From Microvirga brassicacearum (GTDB lineage: Bacteria > Pseudomonadota > Alphaproteobacteria > Rhizobiales > Beijerinckiaceae), in contig NZ_VCMV01000077.1 in assembly GCF_008757455.1 (NCBI RefSeq), positions 61,479 to 125,478 on the forward strand: a stretch of 64,000 nucleotides of DNA, in the 5' to 3' direction. The number at the start of each line of letters is the position of its first letter. Position 1 is the first letter of the stretch. The notes under the pieces were generated by a model. That model had not been told where the DNA came from. It saw only the letters and a list, made by a program, of their open reading frames with translations, and ran no database searches. Positions 54,742-63,518 of this stretch are shown piece after piece. A program made the translations under genes and the position numbers.

Positions 54742-56034
54742 TCACATGTTCAGGCGGATCGCAACCGACCGCGCATGACCCTCAAGCCCTTCGGAACGCC
54801 CCAGCGCGATAGCGGCCGGGCCAAGCGCACGCAGGCTATCGGCGTCGCATTTCAGGATCGAGGTTCGCTTCATGAAGTCAAGTACGCCAAGGCCGGAGGA
54901 AAAACGGGCCGAACGGGCCGTCGGCAACACGTGATTGGGTCCGCCGACATAGTCCCCGATGGCTTCCGGCGTATGGCTGCCAAGGAAGATTGCGCCGGCA
55001 TTGCGCACCTTGGCACAGAGCTCATCCGCGTTCGCGGTCTCGATTTCCAGATGTTCGGGCGCCAGCCTGTCCACAAGGGGAATCGCCGCATCAAGCGTTT
55101 CAACGAGAATGATCGCCCCATAATCGCGCCAGCTTGCCCCGGCGATCTCCGCCTTGGGCAATGTCTGCAATTGCCGCTGCACGGCAGCCTCGACCGCATC
55201 CGCCAACGCCGCGTCGTCAGTGACGAGGATGGCCTGCGCCACCGGATCATGCTCCGCCTGGGCGAGGAGATCGGCAGCGATCCAATCCGGATTGGCATGC
55301 CGGTCGGCAAGGATCAGCACTTCGGACGGCCCGGCGATCATATCGATGCCGACCTGGCCGAAGACGCGTCGCTTGGCGGCCGCCACATAGGCATTGCCCG
55401 GTCCGACGATCTTGGCAACGGGCTGCACCGAAGACGTTCCGAAAGCGAGAGCCGCGATGGCCTGGGCACCGCCGATCCGGAAGATCTCGTCGACACCCGC
55501 CAGTCGCGCCGCGGCCAGCACCAGGGGATTGGTTTCGCCTCGGGGCGTCGGCACCACCATGGCGATTCGAGGCACGCCTGCGACCTTCGCCGGGACGGCA
55601 TTCATAAGAACCGATGACGGGTAGCTCGCGCGTCCGCCCGGTACGTAGAGACCTACCGATTCAATCGCCGTCCAGCGCCATCCCAGCGTCACGCCGAGCG
55701 CGTCGGTGGTCATATGATCTTCCGGACGCTGCGCGCGATGGTAGGTCTCGATCCGCGCTTTCGCGAGGGTAAGCGCCGCGAGCTCGTCCGGCGAGCATTC
55801 GCCCTCGGCAGCGTCGATTTCGTCGTCGCCGATCCGCAATGTCCCGGCGGTCAACGCCAGATTGTCGAAACGGTTGGTGTAGTCGATCAGCGCTTCGTCG
55901 CCCCGCGCCACCACCTCGTCGATGATCGCGCGCACCGCCTGATCGACATCCTCGGAGACCTCACGCTTGGCCGCCAACAACCGAGCGAAAGCGTGCGGGA
56001 ACGATGGGTCCCGCGCGTCGAGCCGTTGGGGCAT
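54742..56034 (-). CDS. hisD: Histidinol dehydrogenase
   Basis: 430 residues from the ATG at 56032-56034, which overlaps the DUF2948 stop (TAATG). HisD performs the last two oxidations of histidine biosynthesis, using zinc and NAD. Motifs: YVPGGRASYPSSVLMNAVPA, VAKIVGPGNAYVAAAKRRVF, MIAGPSEVLILAD, and DLLAQAEHDP and APEHLEI with the catalytic Glu-His pair. The end is GHARSVAIRLNM. The length is normal. It is the only histidine gene in the window. Confidence 0.97.
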   Translation of the reverse strand: MPQRLDARDPSFPHAFARLLAAKREVSEDVDQAVRAIIDEVVARGDEALIDYTNRFDNLALTAGTLRIGDDEIDAAEGECSPDELAALTLAKARIETYHRAQRPEDHMTTDALGVTLGWRWTAIESVGLYVPGGRASYPSSVLMNAVPAKVAGVPRIAMVVPTPRGETNPLVLAAARLAGVDEIFRIGGAQAIAALAFGTSSVQPVAKIVGPGNAYVAAAKRRVFGQVGIDMIAGPSEVLILADRHANPDWIAADLLAQAEHDPVAQAILVTDDAALADAVEAAVQRQLQTLPKAEIAGASWRDYGAIILVETLDAAIPLVDRLAPEHLEIETANADELCAKVRNAGAIFLGSHTPEAIGDYVGGPNHVLPTARSARFSSGLGVLDFMKRTSILKCDADSLRALGPAAIALGRSEGLEGHARSVAIRLNM

Positions 56035-56477
56035 TAAAGCCGCTCCGTCGAGGATTCGTCGTGGATGGGACGTCCGTCCGCAGCCCAGACAGGCCCCACA
56101 TCCTTCATCTGCAACTCGACGCATTCCACGTCGATCTGGATCGCCCCGCCCTCGGCGAAGATCAGCGTGGCGGTGCCAGATGGGGCATCGGTCTCGTCGA
56201 ACGAAATCGCCAGGAGGTTCAGCACCGCGTCCTTGTTGGTCTGATCGATCCCGCGCACGCGCACGCCTTTGACCTGGTCGAAATGCATGCAGGTGAGCCG
56301 GCGTTGGGGCGGCTGATCAAAACCGGCCTCCCAGTCGAACCGGCGCACCTCGATGGCAAACCGCCGTTCCCTGGGAAGAAAGACGATGTCGCCGACCCGC
56401 AGAACCGCGTCCTGCAGATGGGTCGAGACGATGGCCAGATCTTCCGGGTCGAGAGCGACGAGTTTCAGGAGGTCCAT
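56034..56477 (-). CDS. DUF2948 family protein
   Basis: 147 residues from the ATG at 56475-56477 (MDLLKLVALDPEDLAIVSTH), where the DUF2948 family begins; the frame continues 51 codons upstream without family likeness. Later segments are RRFAIEVRRFDWEAGF and LAISFDETDAPSGTATLIFA, ending ECVELQMKDVGPVWAADG. No signal or membrane segment. Function unknown. It is coupled to hisD by TAATG. Confidence 0.92.
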   Translation of the reverse strand: MDLLKLVALDPEDLAIVSTHLQDAVLRVGDIVFLPRERRFAIEVRRFDWEAGFDQPPQRRLTCMHFDQVKGVRVRGIDQTNKDAVLNLLAISFDETDAPSGTATLIFAEGGAIQIDVECVELQMKDVGPVWAADGRPIHDESSTERL

Positions 56478-56596
56478 GGCTGCCAAACTGTTGTAGAGCC
56501 TTGCAAACCAAGTGATCTGCAAAGGGCCGATGAGCTTTGATCTTAGGTAGAGAGCGCCGGACCCGAGCGCAACCTCTGCCGCCCTCGTCGCCCGAT

Positions 56597-57886
56597 TTAA
56601 CCCCGCAACCGCTCGATTTCGGCGCCGCACCGGGCAAGCTTGGCCTCGAGCGCCTCAAAGCCGCGATCGAGATGGTAGACCCGGTTGATGGTGGTCTCCC
56701 CCTCAGCCACCAATCCGGCGATGACGAGCGAGACCGAAGCCCTCAGGTCGGTCGCCATCACCGGGGCCCCCTTCAGGCCCGGGACGCCGTCCACATAGGC
56801 GCTGTCGCCGTCGAGCCGGATCTGCGCGCCGAGGCGGGCAAGCTCCTGGACGTGCATGAAACGGTTCTCGAAAATCGTTTCGCGAATGCGCGAAGTGCCA
56901 TTGGCGCGGGTCATCAGGGCCATGAACTGGGCCTGGAGATCGGTCGGGAAGCCGGGAAAGGGATCGGTCGTCACGTCGACGGCCTCGATCCCATTACCGT
57001 TGCGCCGCACCCGCATGCCGCCGGGGGTCGCCGTCACCTCGGTTCCCGATTGCCGCAGCACGTCGAGGGCAAACTGCAAGAGATCAGGCCGCGTGTTCTC
57101 GAGCAGCACGTCGCCGCCGGTCATTGCAACCGCCATGGCGTAGGTGCCAGTCTCGATCCGGTCCGGCAGCACATCATGGGAGGTGCCGTTCAGGCGTGCG
57201 ACGCCGTCGACGACGATCTCCGATGTTCCGGCGCCTCCGATTTTAGCGCCCATCTTCACCAGGCAGGCGGCAAGATCCGCAACCTCGGGCTCGCGGGCCG
57301 CGTTGCGGATGACCGTCGTGCCTTGAGCCAGGGTCGCGGCCATCAGCGCCACGTGAGTGCCGCCAACCGTGACCTTGGGGAAATCGATTTCCGCTCCCCT
57401 GAGACCCTTTGGAGCGGTTGCCACCACGTAGCCGCCATCGATTTCGATGGTCGCGCCAAGCTTCGCCAGCGCCATGATGAGGAGATCGACGGGCCGCGTG
57501 CCAATGGCGCAACCGCCCGGCATCGAGACTTTGGCGTTCCCGAACCGTGCCAGAAGGGGCGCGATGACCCAGAAGCTCGCCCGCATCGTGGAGACCAGTT
57601 CGTAGGGCGCACAGGTGTCGATGATGGAACGGGATGTAAGCCGGATCGTCTGTCCGGTTTCCGTCGTTTGCCCCGGACGCCGTCCGGCGATCGTGTGGTC
57701 GACCCCGAAATTGCTCATGATACGCAGCAGGGACGAGATATCGGCGAGCCGCGGCACGTTGCCAAGCTCGAGCGTTTCCTCGGTCAGAAGGCTCGCGATC
57801 ATCAGCGGAAGAGCCGCATTCTTGGCTCCCGAAATCGGGATCGAGCCGTTGAGAGGCGCGCCGCCCCGTATGCGAATGCGATCCAT
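56597..57886 (-). CDS. murA: UDP-N-acetylglucosamine 1-carboxyvinyltransferase MurA
   Basis: 429 residues from the ATG at 57884-57886 ([20 protein letters not shown]). It adds enolpyruvate to UDP-GlcNAc, the first step of peptidoglycan synthesis. The fosfomycin-target Cys is present in [19 protein letters not shown]. Other signatures: [36 protein letters not shown] and [20 protein letters not shown]. Length and motifs are normal. It lies between a small unknown gene upstream and DUF2948 downstream. Confidence 0.97.
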   Translation of the reverse strand: MDRIRIRGGAPLNGSIPISGAKNAALPLMIASLLTEETLELGNVPRLADISSLLRIMSNFGVDHTIAGRRPGQTTETGQTIRLTSRSIIDTCAPYELVSTMRASFWVIAPLLARFGNAKVSMPGGCAIGTRPVDLLIMALAKLGATIEIDGGYVVATAPKGLRGAEIDFPKVTVGGTHVALMAATLAQGTTVIRNAAREPEVADLAACLVKMGAKIGGAGTSEIVVDGVARLNGTSHDVLPDRIETGTYAMAVAMTGGDVLLENTRPDLLQFALDVLRQSGTEVTATPGGMRVRRNGNGIEAVDVTTDPFPGFPTDLQAQFMALMTRANGTSRIRETIFENRFMHVQELARLGAQIRLDGDSAYVDGVPGLKGAPVMATDLRASVSLVIAGLVAEGETTINRVYHLDRGFEALEAKLARCGAEIERLRG

Positions 57887-57943
57887 CAGGACCCCCAAAT
57901 GCGTGTCATGAACCAGAGCTATGCAGGCTGCATCGCCCGGCGG

Positions 57944-58264
57944 CTAGTCGGACGGCTTGTCGCGCTTCGGTGTCTCGCCCTGCGCCCGAGCCTCGTCATC
58001 GGCGGATGTCGCGGCCTTGCGTCCGCGCGCCTGCGCCTTGCGCCGCTTCAGGTTCTCTTTCAATGCCGCGGCCAGCCGGTCAAGTTCCCGTTGCGATCTC
58101 ACGTCGGACACGTTCTCGCGACCCATCGTCGCCACCACCAGATAAAGGGTTCGCAAACGCCCCTCAACCAGAATATCAGTGTCGACGATGGCGACCTTGG
58201 CATTGAGCCGACGATCTTTGCCTCCGTCTTGAAAACCCAGCCTGTTGGGTGTCGATGGTCCCAT
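57944..58264 (-). CDS. Hypothetical protein upstream of murA
   Basis: 106 residues if started at the ATG at 58262-58264. The core [20 protein letters not shown] with [20 protein letters not shown] is followed by a highly charged tail ([20 protein letters not shown]). The start leaves only 11 bases to the divergent hemA start, which is too little for two promoters, so a later start inside the frame or a promoter inside the neighbouring gene must be considered. No family known to me. It is probably cotranscribed with murA, 57 bases downstream. Confidence 0.65.
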   Translation of the reverse strand: MGPSTPNRLGFQDGGKDRRLNAKVAIVDTDILVEGRLRTLYLVVATMGRENVSDVRSQRELDRLAAALKENLKRRKAQARGRKAATSADDEARAQGETPKRDKPSD

Positions 58265-58275
58265 CCGGTGAGATG

Positions 58276-59499
58276 ATGGATTATCAGAACTTCTTCGCGA
58301 CGGCCCTCGAACGCCTAAAATCCGAGCGGCGCTACCGGGTTTTCGCCGATATCGAACGCCTCGCTGGCCGTTTCCCGGATGCGGTCTGGCACGGCCCGGC
58401 CGGACCAAAACCCATCACGGTGTGGTGCTCCAACGATTATCTGGGCATGGGCCAGAACCGGGACGTGACCCGCGCCATGGTGGAAACCGCCTGGCGCCTC
58501 GGCACCGGGGCTGGCGGCACGCGCAACATTTCGGGCAACAGCCACGCCATCGTGGATCTCGAGACGGAACTCGCCGATCTCCATCGCAAGCAGGCGGCCC
58601 TCGTCTTCACCTCCGGCTACGTCTCGAATCAGACCGGCATATCGACGCTTGCCAAACTCATTCCCGATTGCCTGATCGTCTCGGACGCCCTGAACCACAA
58701 TTCGATGATCGAGGGCGTGCGCCAGTCCGGCTGCGAAAAAGTCATTTTCCGCCACAACGACCTCGCCCATCTGGAGGAAGTGCTGGTTGCAGCCGGTGGC
58801 CGGCCGAAGCTGATCGCATTCGAGAGCATCTATTCCATGGACGGGGACGTCTCACCCATCCATGCCATCTGCGACCTCGCCGGGCGCTACGGCGCGATGA
58901 CCTATCTGGATGAGGTCCACGCCGTCGGCATGTACGGCCCGCGCGGCGCCGGCATCGCCGAGCGCGACGGCGCCATGGACAGAATCGACGTGGTCGAGGG
59001 CACGCTGGGGAAGGCTTTCGGCGTGATGGGCGGGTATATCGCCGCCTCGGGCGCCGTGGTCGATGCGGTGCGCAGCTTTGCGCCCGGGTTCATTTTCACG
59101 ACGGCCCTCCCGCCCGCGGTCGCCGCGGCAGCCGCCGCCTCGGTCCGTCACCTCAAGTCCTCCTCCGTGGAGCGGGAGCGCCAGCAGCGCCAGGTGGCGC
59201 GGGTGAAATCCGTGCTGTCCGACGCGGGCCTGCCCGTCCTCGAGACCGAGACTCACATCGTCCCCGTGATGGTGGGCGATGCGGAAGCCTGCAAGGCCGC
59301 CTCGGACCGGTTGCTGGAGAAGCACGGCATCTACATCCAGCCGATCAACTATCCCACGGTCCCGCGCGGCGCCGAGCGCCTCCGCATCACCCCGACGCCC
59401 CTGCACACGGACGCCCACGTGGAGGCCCTCGCCCGGGCATTGACCGAGGTCTGGACCGCCCTCGGCCTCACGCTCCAGCCGAAAGTGGCCGCTGCGTAA
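58276..59499 (+). CDS. hemA: 5-aminolevulinate synthase
   Basis: 407 residues from the ATG at 58276-58278 ([20 protein letters not shown]); another ATG lies directly before it. It condenses glycine and succinyl-CoA, using PLP, to make 5-aminolevulinate for haem, bacteriochlorophyll and B12 in alphaproteobacteria (C4 pathway). Signatures: [60 protein letters not shown], and the PLP-binding Lys in [20 protein letters not shown]. The end [20 protein letters not shown] is typical. Confidence 0.97.
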   Translation: MDYQNFFATALERLKSERRYRVFADIERLAGRFPDAVWHGPAGPKPITVWCSNDYLGMGQNRDVTRAMVETAWRLGTGAGGTRNISGNSHAIVDLETELADLHRKQAALVFTSGYVSNQTGISTLAKLIPDCLIVSDALNHNSMIEGVRQSGCEKVIFRHNDLAHLEEVLVAAGGRPKLIAFESIYSMDGDVSPIHAICDLAGRYGAMTYLDEVHAVGMYGPRGAGIAERDGAMDRIDVVEGTLGKAFGVMGGYIAASGAVVDAVRSFAPGFIFTTALPPAVAAAAAASVRHLKSSSVERERQQRQVARVKSVLSDAGLPVLETETHIVPVMVGDAEACKAASDRLLEKHGIYIQPINYPTVPRGAERLRITPTPLHTDAHVEALARALTEVWTALGLTLQPKVAAA

Positions 59500-59522
59500 C
59501 AATTAAATTGCCGATCAAACTT

Positions 59523-59556
59523 GCGCCCGGCGCTGCCCTATGGCAGTAACCGGCGC
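59523..59556 (+). terminator. Nested hairpin after hemA
   Basis: GCGCCCGG (59523-59530) pairs, with one bulged C, with CCGGCGC (59550-59556), and inside it CTGCC (59533-59537) pairs with GGCAG (59542-59546). It lies 24 bases past the hemA stop and 13 bases before tRNA-Thr. No T tract follows. Confidence 0.4.
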
Positions 59557-59568
59557 GTCCAACGACAG

Positions 59569-59643
<75 letters not shown>

Positions 59644-59724
59644 TTCTCTCCGCCTTGCGGAGTAAAGCCCTCAGCGTTATCAACAGCTTGCGAGTGTCCC
59701 CACTTCCACACAGGGGGCTCCCAC

Positions 59725-61347
59725 ATGGCGCTTTCGATGGCTCGACCTTCCCGCGATAAAAAGACTGGTGTCTGGTATCTCCGTCAGCGTCCACCTGCCG
59801 ACATCAAGGCGAAAGTTCTTGGTGGCTCCGTTACTATCCCCATCGGTGACGGCTTTCGCGTAATCAAGGTTGGAGAGACGGTCGAAGCATCCTTGGGGAC
59901 AAAGGACGCTAACGTCGCTAAGGAGCGTCACGCACAAGCAGACGCCACTCTTCGGAAGCTCTGGGAGGCCCACAGGCACGGCCCGCAGCGACTAACGCAA
60001 AAGCAAGTCCAGGCCCTAGCGGGGAAGCTCTACTTCCTTCTGGCTGAGACAATGGGGGACGATCCGGGACGACCCGAGACGTGGCTCAACGTCATCATCA
60101 CCAATGCCAAGGCGAAGGCAGGCAGATTCGGGCGGGCGCAGTTGCGATTCGGCACGGAGAGCGAAATCAAAGCCGCCGCCATAGAGGAGCGATTCGGAGG
60201 CTGGGTCGACATTCTCCTCTCGAAAGAGAACCTCGTGGTTGATAGCGAAACCCGAACAAGGCTTCTCAATGCCGTGGCTTTCTCCTTCGATGCCGCTGCC
60301 CTGAGGCTCGCAAAGAACGCAGACGGCGACTACAGCCCGGACGCAGCAGCCTCTCGCTTCCCCGCTTGGGAGGCACCTTTAGCCGTCCCCGACAAGACCC
60401 CTTCCCTGCCGAAGGACAAGATAACCGCATGGGATCTCTTTGAGCGTTGGGAGAAGGCGAACCAAGAGATGAAGTCCGAAGGGACCATCAAGCGGTATCG
60501 GGCGAGTTGGAGGAGTCTGTCCGCCTTCACGAAGGATAAGGACGTGCGAGCCCTGACAGGCGACGACATTCACGAATGGGCCGTTGACCGGCGCGACAGG
60601 GAGAGCGTGAGCCCGAAGTCGATCAACCAGAACGACCTCGTTGCGGCCTCATCTGTGTTCAAGTGGGCGATGGGACGTGAGCGCCGCTTGGTGACAGACA
60701 ATCCAGCAGCAGGATTAAGCCTCGACGAACCCCGCGTAACCTCGAAGCGGGAAAAGACGTTTCGGGAGAAGGAATGGAAGGCCATCCTCACAGCGGCGTC
60801 CAATGTGGTCATCAGGGATGATAACTCTGGCCTAGACCACGCTTGCCGGTGGACGCCGTGGCTTGCCGCGTATTCAGGCGCGAGAATCAGAGAGCTGTGC
60901 TTCCTTGACGCCGAGGACATTCGTATGGAGGAAGGCACATGGGTGATGGACCTACGACAAACGAAAACAGGCAAAGCGAGAACCGTCCCGCTCCATGAGC
61001 ATCTGGTTGAGCAAGGCTTTATTGAGTTCGCGCAATCGAAGAGGAAAGGCCCGCTCTTCTACAACCCGAAGCGACACAAGAAGGGCGCATCCACGCCTCC
61101 CGACGAGATTCGAGCGCAGGAGGTCGCGGATTGGGTTCGCGGTCTCGGTGTCCTTCCTACAACCGTCGCGCCCACTCACGGGTGGCGCGGCACGTTCAAG
61201 ACGAGGGCGATAGGTGCAGACATGGACGTGCGAATCCGAGACGCCATCGCTGGACACAGCGCGAGGTCTGTCGCGCGGGACTATGAGCAGCCGCCGGTAG
61301 GGATGCTTGCGGAGGCCTTGAAGAGGTTCCCGAGGTACGAGACGTAG
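59725..61347 (+). CDS. Tyrosine recombinase (integrase) of an integrated element
   Basis: 540 residues from the ATG at 59725-59727, with AGGGGG eight bases upstream; the frame runs back into the tRNA but that part is noise. The N-terminus (ARPSRDKKTGVWYLRQRPPA) is of the DUF6538-like type. A SAM-like core-binding domain at about 235-320 includes GTIKRYRASWRSLSAFTKDK. The catalytic domain has Arg in AAYSGARIRELCFLDAED (about 385), Lys in RQTKTGKARTVPLHEHL, HGWRGTFKTRA with His-x-x-Arg (about 483), GHSARSV and the nucleophile Tyr in ARDYEQPP (about 519). All catalytic residues are present, so it should be active. Confidence 0.95.
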   Translation: MALSMARPSRDKKTGVWYLRQRPPADIKAKVLGGSVTIPIGDGFRVIKVGETVEASLGTKDANVAKERHAQADATLRKLWEAHRHGPQRLTQKQVQALAGKLYFLLAETMGDDPGRPETWLNVIITNAKAKAGRFGRAQLRFGTESEIKAAAIEERFGGWVDILLSKENLVVDSETRTRLLNAVAFSFDAAALRLAKNADGDYSPDAAASRFPAWEAPLAVPDKTPSLPKDKITAWDLFERWEKANQEMKSEGTIKRYRASWRSLSAFTKDKDVRALTGDDIHEWAVDRRDRESVSPKSINQNDLVAASSVFKWAMGRERRLVTDNPAAGLSLDEPRVTSKREKTFREKEWKAILTAASNVVIRDDNSGLDHACRWTPWLAAYSGARIRELCFLDAEDIRMEEGTWVMDLRQTKTGKARTVPLHEHLVEQGFIEFAQSKRKGPLFYNPKRHKKGASTPPDEIRAQEVADWVRGLGVLPTTVAPTHGWRGTFKTRAIGADMDVRIRDAIAGHSARSVARDYEQPPVGMLAEALKRFPRYET

Positions 61348-61359
61348 GGTTCCTCTCCA

Positions 61360-62106
61360 TCATGTGGCCGTCTGGTCCCCTTGAGCGCCCCCTTCGACCG
61401 GGAAGACGCGGGCTAGCCATACACTCAAGACTTGGGTGAAGTTGTTATGTGCCTGCATGATCTGGAGGTCGCGCTCAACCGGGTGGAACATGACACCCAC
61501 ATGAATGCAGGCAGAAGGAAGCCACCTCACCAACTCTCCCAGTACGGCCTTCACTCCTTTGGGAGAGGGATGCGGACCGATTATTGTCATGTTGTCGGGA
61601 GAGATCACGTTGAAACCTTCGGGTGTCACATGGGCCGCGTAGTTCGATAGCATCTTGTAGGCCCTTGCTCGCTTCTGTTCGGTCCACCCATCCCGCTTGT
61701 CCAGCTTTTTACGGACCTCAACTGGCTTGAACTGATTCTCACGTTCCTTCGGGGATAACGTCATCCACTGGATCAGTTGTGCGCGGTCACGCGAGAACAG
61801 ATCGATGAGGAATTCGACCTCCATTACGTCCCGCACCATAGTGAAGGCGGGTTGATAGTACCCGGCCCGCACGAGCTTCAAGGCGGCTGACGCTGAGTTG
61901 AGAAGCCGGACGGTCAGGCGAAGCGCGATAAGTTCATCAGGGGCACCGTACGGCTGTCTGTGAAGCAGGGTTTGAAGGAAGCCCAAACCTGACACGATCA
62001 CTTTCATCTGCTCGACCAGTTCTTCGTCTCCGTTCACGAGGGTATCGGCTTCCTGTTCGATAAGGCTCTCATCGCTCCACGGAAATAGCCCCACTTCAAC
62101 ACTCAT
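61360..62106 (-). CDS. Unknown helical protein downstream of the reverse transcriptase
   Basis: 248 residues from the ATG at 62104-62106, with AGGGGGG about five bases upstream. The protein is nearly all alpha-helical and soluble. The middle contains LNSASAALKLVRAGYYQPAF followed by TMVRDVMEVEFLIDLFSRDR, a pattern (long helix, G-Y-Y, then R-D-x-x-E) seen in several poorly described helical families such as DUF5677-like and HEPN-like proteins. A second conserved-looking block is KMLSNYAAHVTPEGFNVISP. No nuclease Rx4-6H motif is certain. It lies 128 bases after the reverse transcriptase on the same strand, so they may be cotranscribed. Function unknown; a partner of the reverse transcriptase is possible. 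Confidence 0.75.
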   Translation of the reverse strand: MSVEVGLFPWSDESLIEQEADTLVNGDEELVEQMKVIVSGLGFLQTLLHRQPYGAPDELIALRLTVRLLNSASAALKLVRAGYYQPAFTMVRDVMEVEFLIDLFSRDRAQLIQWMTLSPKERENQFKPVEVRKKLDKRDGWTEQKRARAYKMLSNYAAHVTPEGFNVISPDNMTIIGPHPSPKGVKAVLGELVRWLPSACIHVGVMFHPVERDLQIMQAHNNFTQVLSVWLARVFPVEGGAQGDQTAT

Positions 62107-62234
62107 CGAACCCCCCTGTTGGTTCGCGGGCTTCCACCGGAACGGCTACCCAGCGAATTGTTTAGCCCGGAAAATGTGAGGTGGCCTATGTCAGAGCGGA
62201 TTGCCCCATTTACCCCCCGGTAGGGAGCCAACCT

Positions 62235-63518
62235 TTATCGTTCAGCATCTTTGCCCCGGCCGCGCGACACAGCCTGGCTGGGGGTTCTGAGACCGGCTCG
62301 AGTTGTCATTCTTGGTTTCGTTTCAAGTCCCAAGAACCTGCGATACTTGTTGGTGAGATTGCGGACTGCTGTCTCGCCGAAAGCCTTCACGTAGACGTTG
62401 CGCAATGCCGATGAGCGGAAGCCTGCAAGAATTTGGGCGAGCTGACCGCCGTTGTGGGCACAACGGTATGCTGCGTTGTATCCACCGACTTTATCGTCGA
62501 TCTTGCGGCCCAAATTAGTGATATCGAGACTCTCCTTTAATAGGCTGTCAATGCTGATCATATTCCCCAAAGCACTTGAAATTCGGTCGAACTGATCCTT
62601 GGTAATTACAAGGTTGTAGCCGCTGTCCTGCCGCCGGGTGAGAGCAAGCCCCAAGAATTCGATGTCGATTTCCGGTGCCGCGATGAAGGTCTTTGAACCT
62701 GCATCAGCTAGTGCAGGCAATTCGAAATCTAACCGCCCCAACAACTCTCTTGCGATCTCGTCAATTTCCTGACACTCGCGCTCGCTTTTAGCGAACGCGA
62801 TGAAGTCATCAGCGTACCTGACAAGTGGCACACCATGCGCCATCATTGCCTTGTCGAAATCTCTGAGGATAATGTTGGCAAATACAGGGGATAGCGGCAT
62901 CCCTTGGCGAACGCCCAGACCTTGCACAATCCCATTGCTTCTCACGATACGTGAAACAGCGGCATCGCTAAGGTCGATCTCACAGCTCGCGGCAGCAGTA
63001 AGGATTGCACGAAAGCTCGGCTTCCTTAGCGTACGAACCGTTTGTCGGACCAAGTCAGCACGAGGAATACGGTCAAAGAAGGCCGAGATGTCGGACTTGT
63101 ACGCCCACGGGTTCAGTTGCCGAAGGCTAGCAGCGCGATCCCTTGCTGCAACTAACCCACGTCCCTTGATGAAGCCAAAGCTGACATCGTTGATAATGCC
63201 GAGTTCGCTGCCACGACTCGTCAAATGCTCTGCAAGGAGGCGTTGAACTATCCGATCCTGCACGGTCGGAATGCAGATGATCCGCGTTTTTCCACCCGGC
63301 TTCGGGATGGGGTGACCGCGTAACGGTGAGAACCGATAACCCTCTCTAAGCAATTTGCAGACGTTATGCAGATTTTTCTCAAGGTCGCGGTGAAACTCTG
63401 CCGGAGTAAGCCCATCAACTCCCGACGATGTCTGTTTTTTGTTGTCTTGCCAGAAGCTGGTCCAAGCTCGTCGAACCAAGGTCGGTGAACACAGTTGTTG
63501 GAAGGCGGAGACAGTCAT
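62235..63518 (-). CDS. Reverse transcriptase, group II-like, not in an intron
   Basis: 427 residues. Motifs in order: GVDG at 33-36, PKPGGKTRIICIPTVQDRIV at 72-91 (motifs 1-2), GFIKGRG at 115-121, the first catalytic Asp in KSDISAFFDRIPR (D143), QGMPLSPVFANIIL at 205-218 and the catalytic RYADDF with YADD at 235-238. After motif 5 about 190 residues follow with no maturase X region, D domain or HNH endonuclease that I can recognise. No group II domain V was seen within 130 bases downstream. QGMPLSP differs from the SQ form of diversity-generating retroelements. The ATG overlaps the stop of an upstream frame (ATGA). It may belong to the group II-like or defence-associated reverse transcriptases; subgroup undetermined. 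Confidence 0.93.
   Translation of the reverse strand: MTVSAFQQLCSPTLVRRAWTSFWQDNKKQTSSGVDGLTPAEFHRDLEKNLHNVCKLLREGYRFSPLRGHPIPKPGGKTRIICIPTVQDRIVQRLLAEHLTSRGSELGIINDVSFGFIKGRGLVAARDRAASLRQLNPWAYKSDISAFFDRIPRADLVRQTVRTLRKPSFRAILTAAASCEIDLSDAAVSRIVRSNGIVQGLGVRQGMPLSPVFANIILRDFDKAMMAHGVPLVRYADDFIAFAKSERECQEIDEIARELLGRLDFELPALADAGSKTFIAAPEIDIEFLGLALTRRQDSGYNLVITKDQFDRISSALGNMISIDSLLKESLDITNLGRKIDDKVGGYNAAYRCAHNGGQLAQILAGFRSSALRNVYVKAFGETAVRNLTNKYRRFLGLETKPRMTTRAGLRTPSQAVSRGRGKDAER

Noticed and set aside
53854..55617. 587-codon plus-strand open frame
   Set aside because: It is the antisense shadow of hisD, UPF0262 and the phosphatase, whose products match known families; its own product is His/Arg/Gly-rich and unlike any protein.
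56537..58276. 579-codon plus-strand open frame
   Set aside because: Antisense shadow of murA and neighbours in GC-rich DNA, with no recognisable domain.
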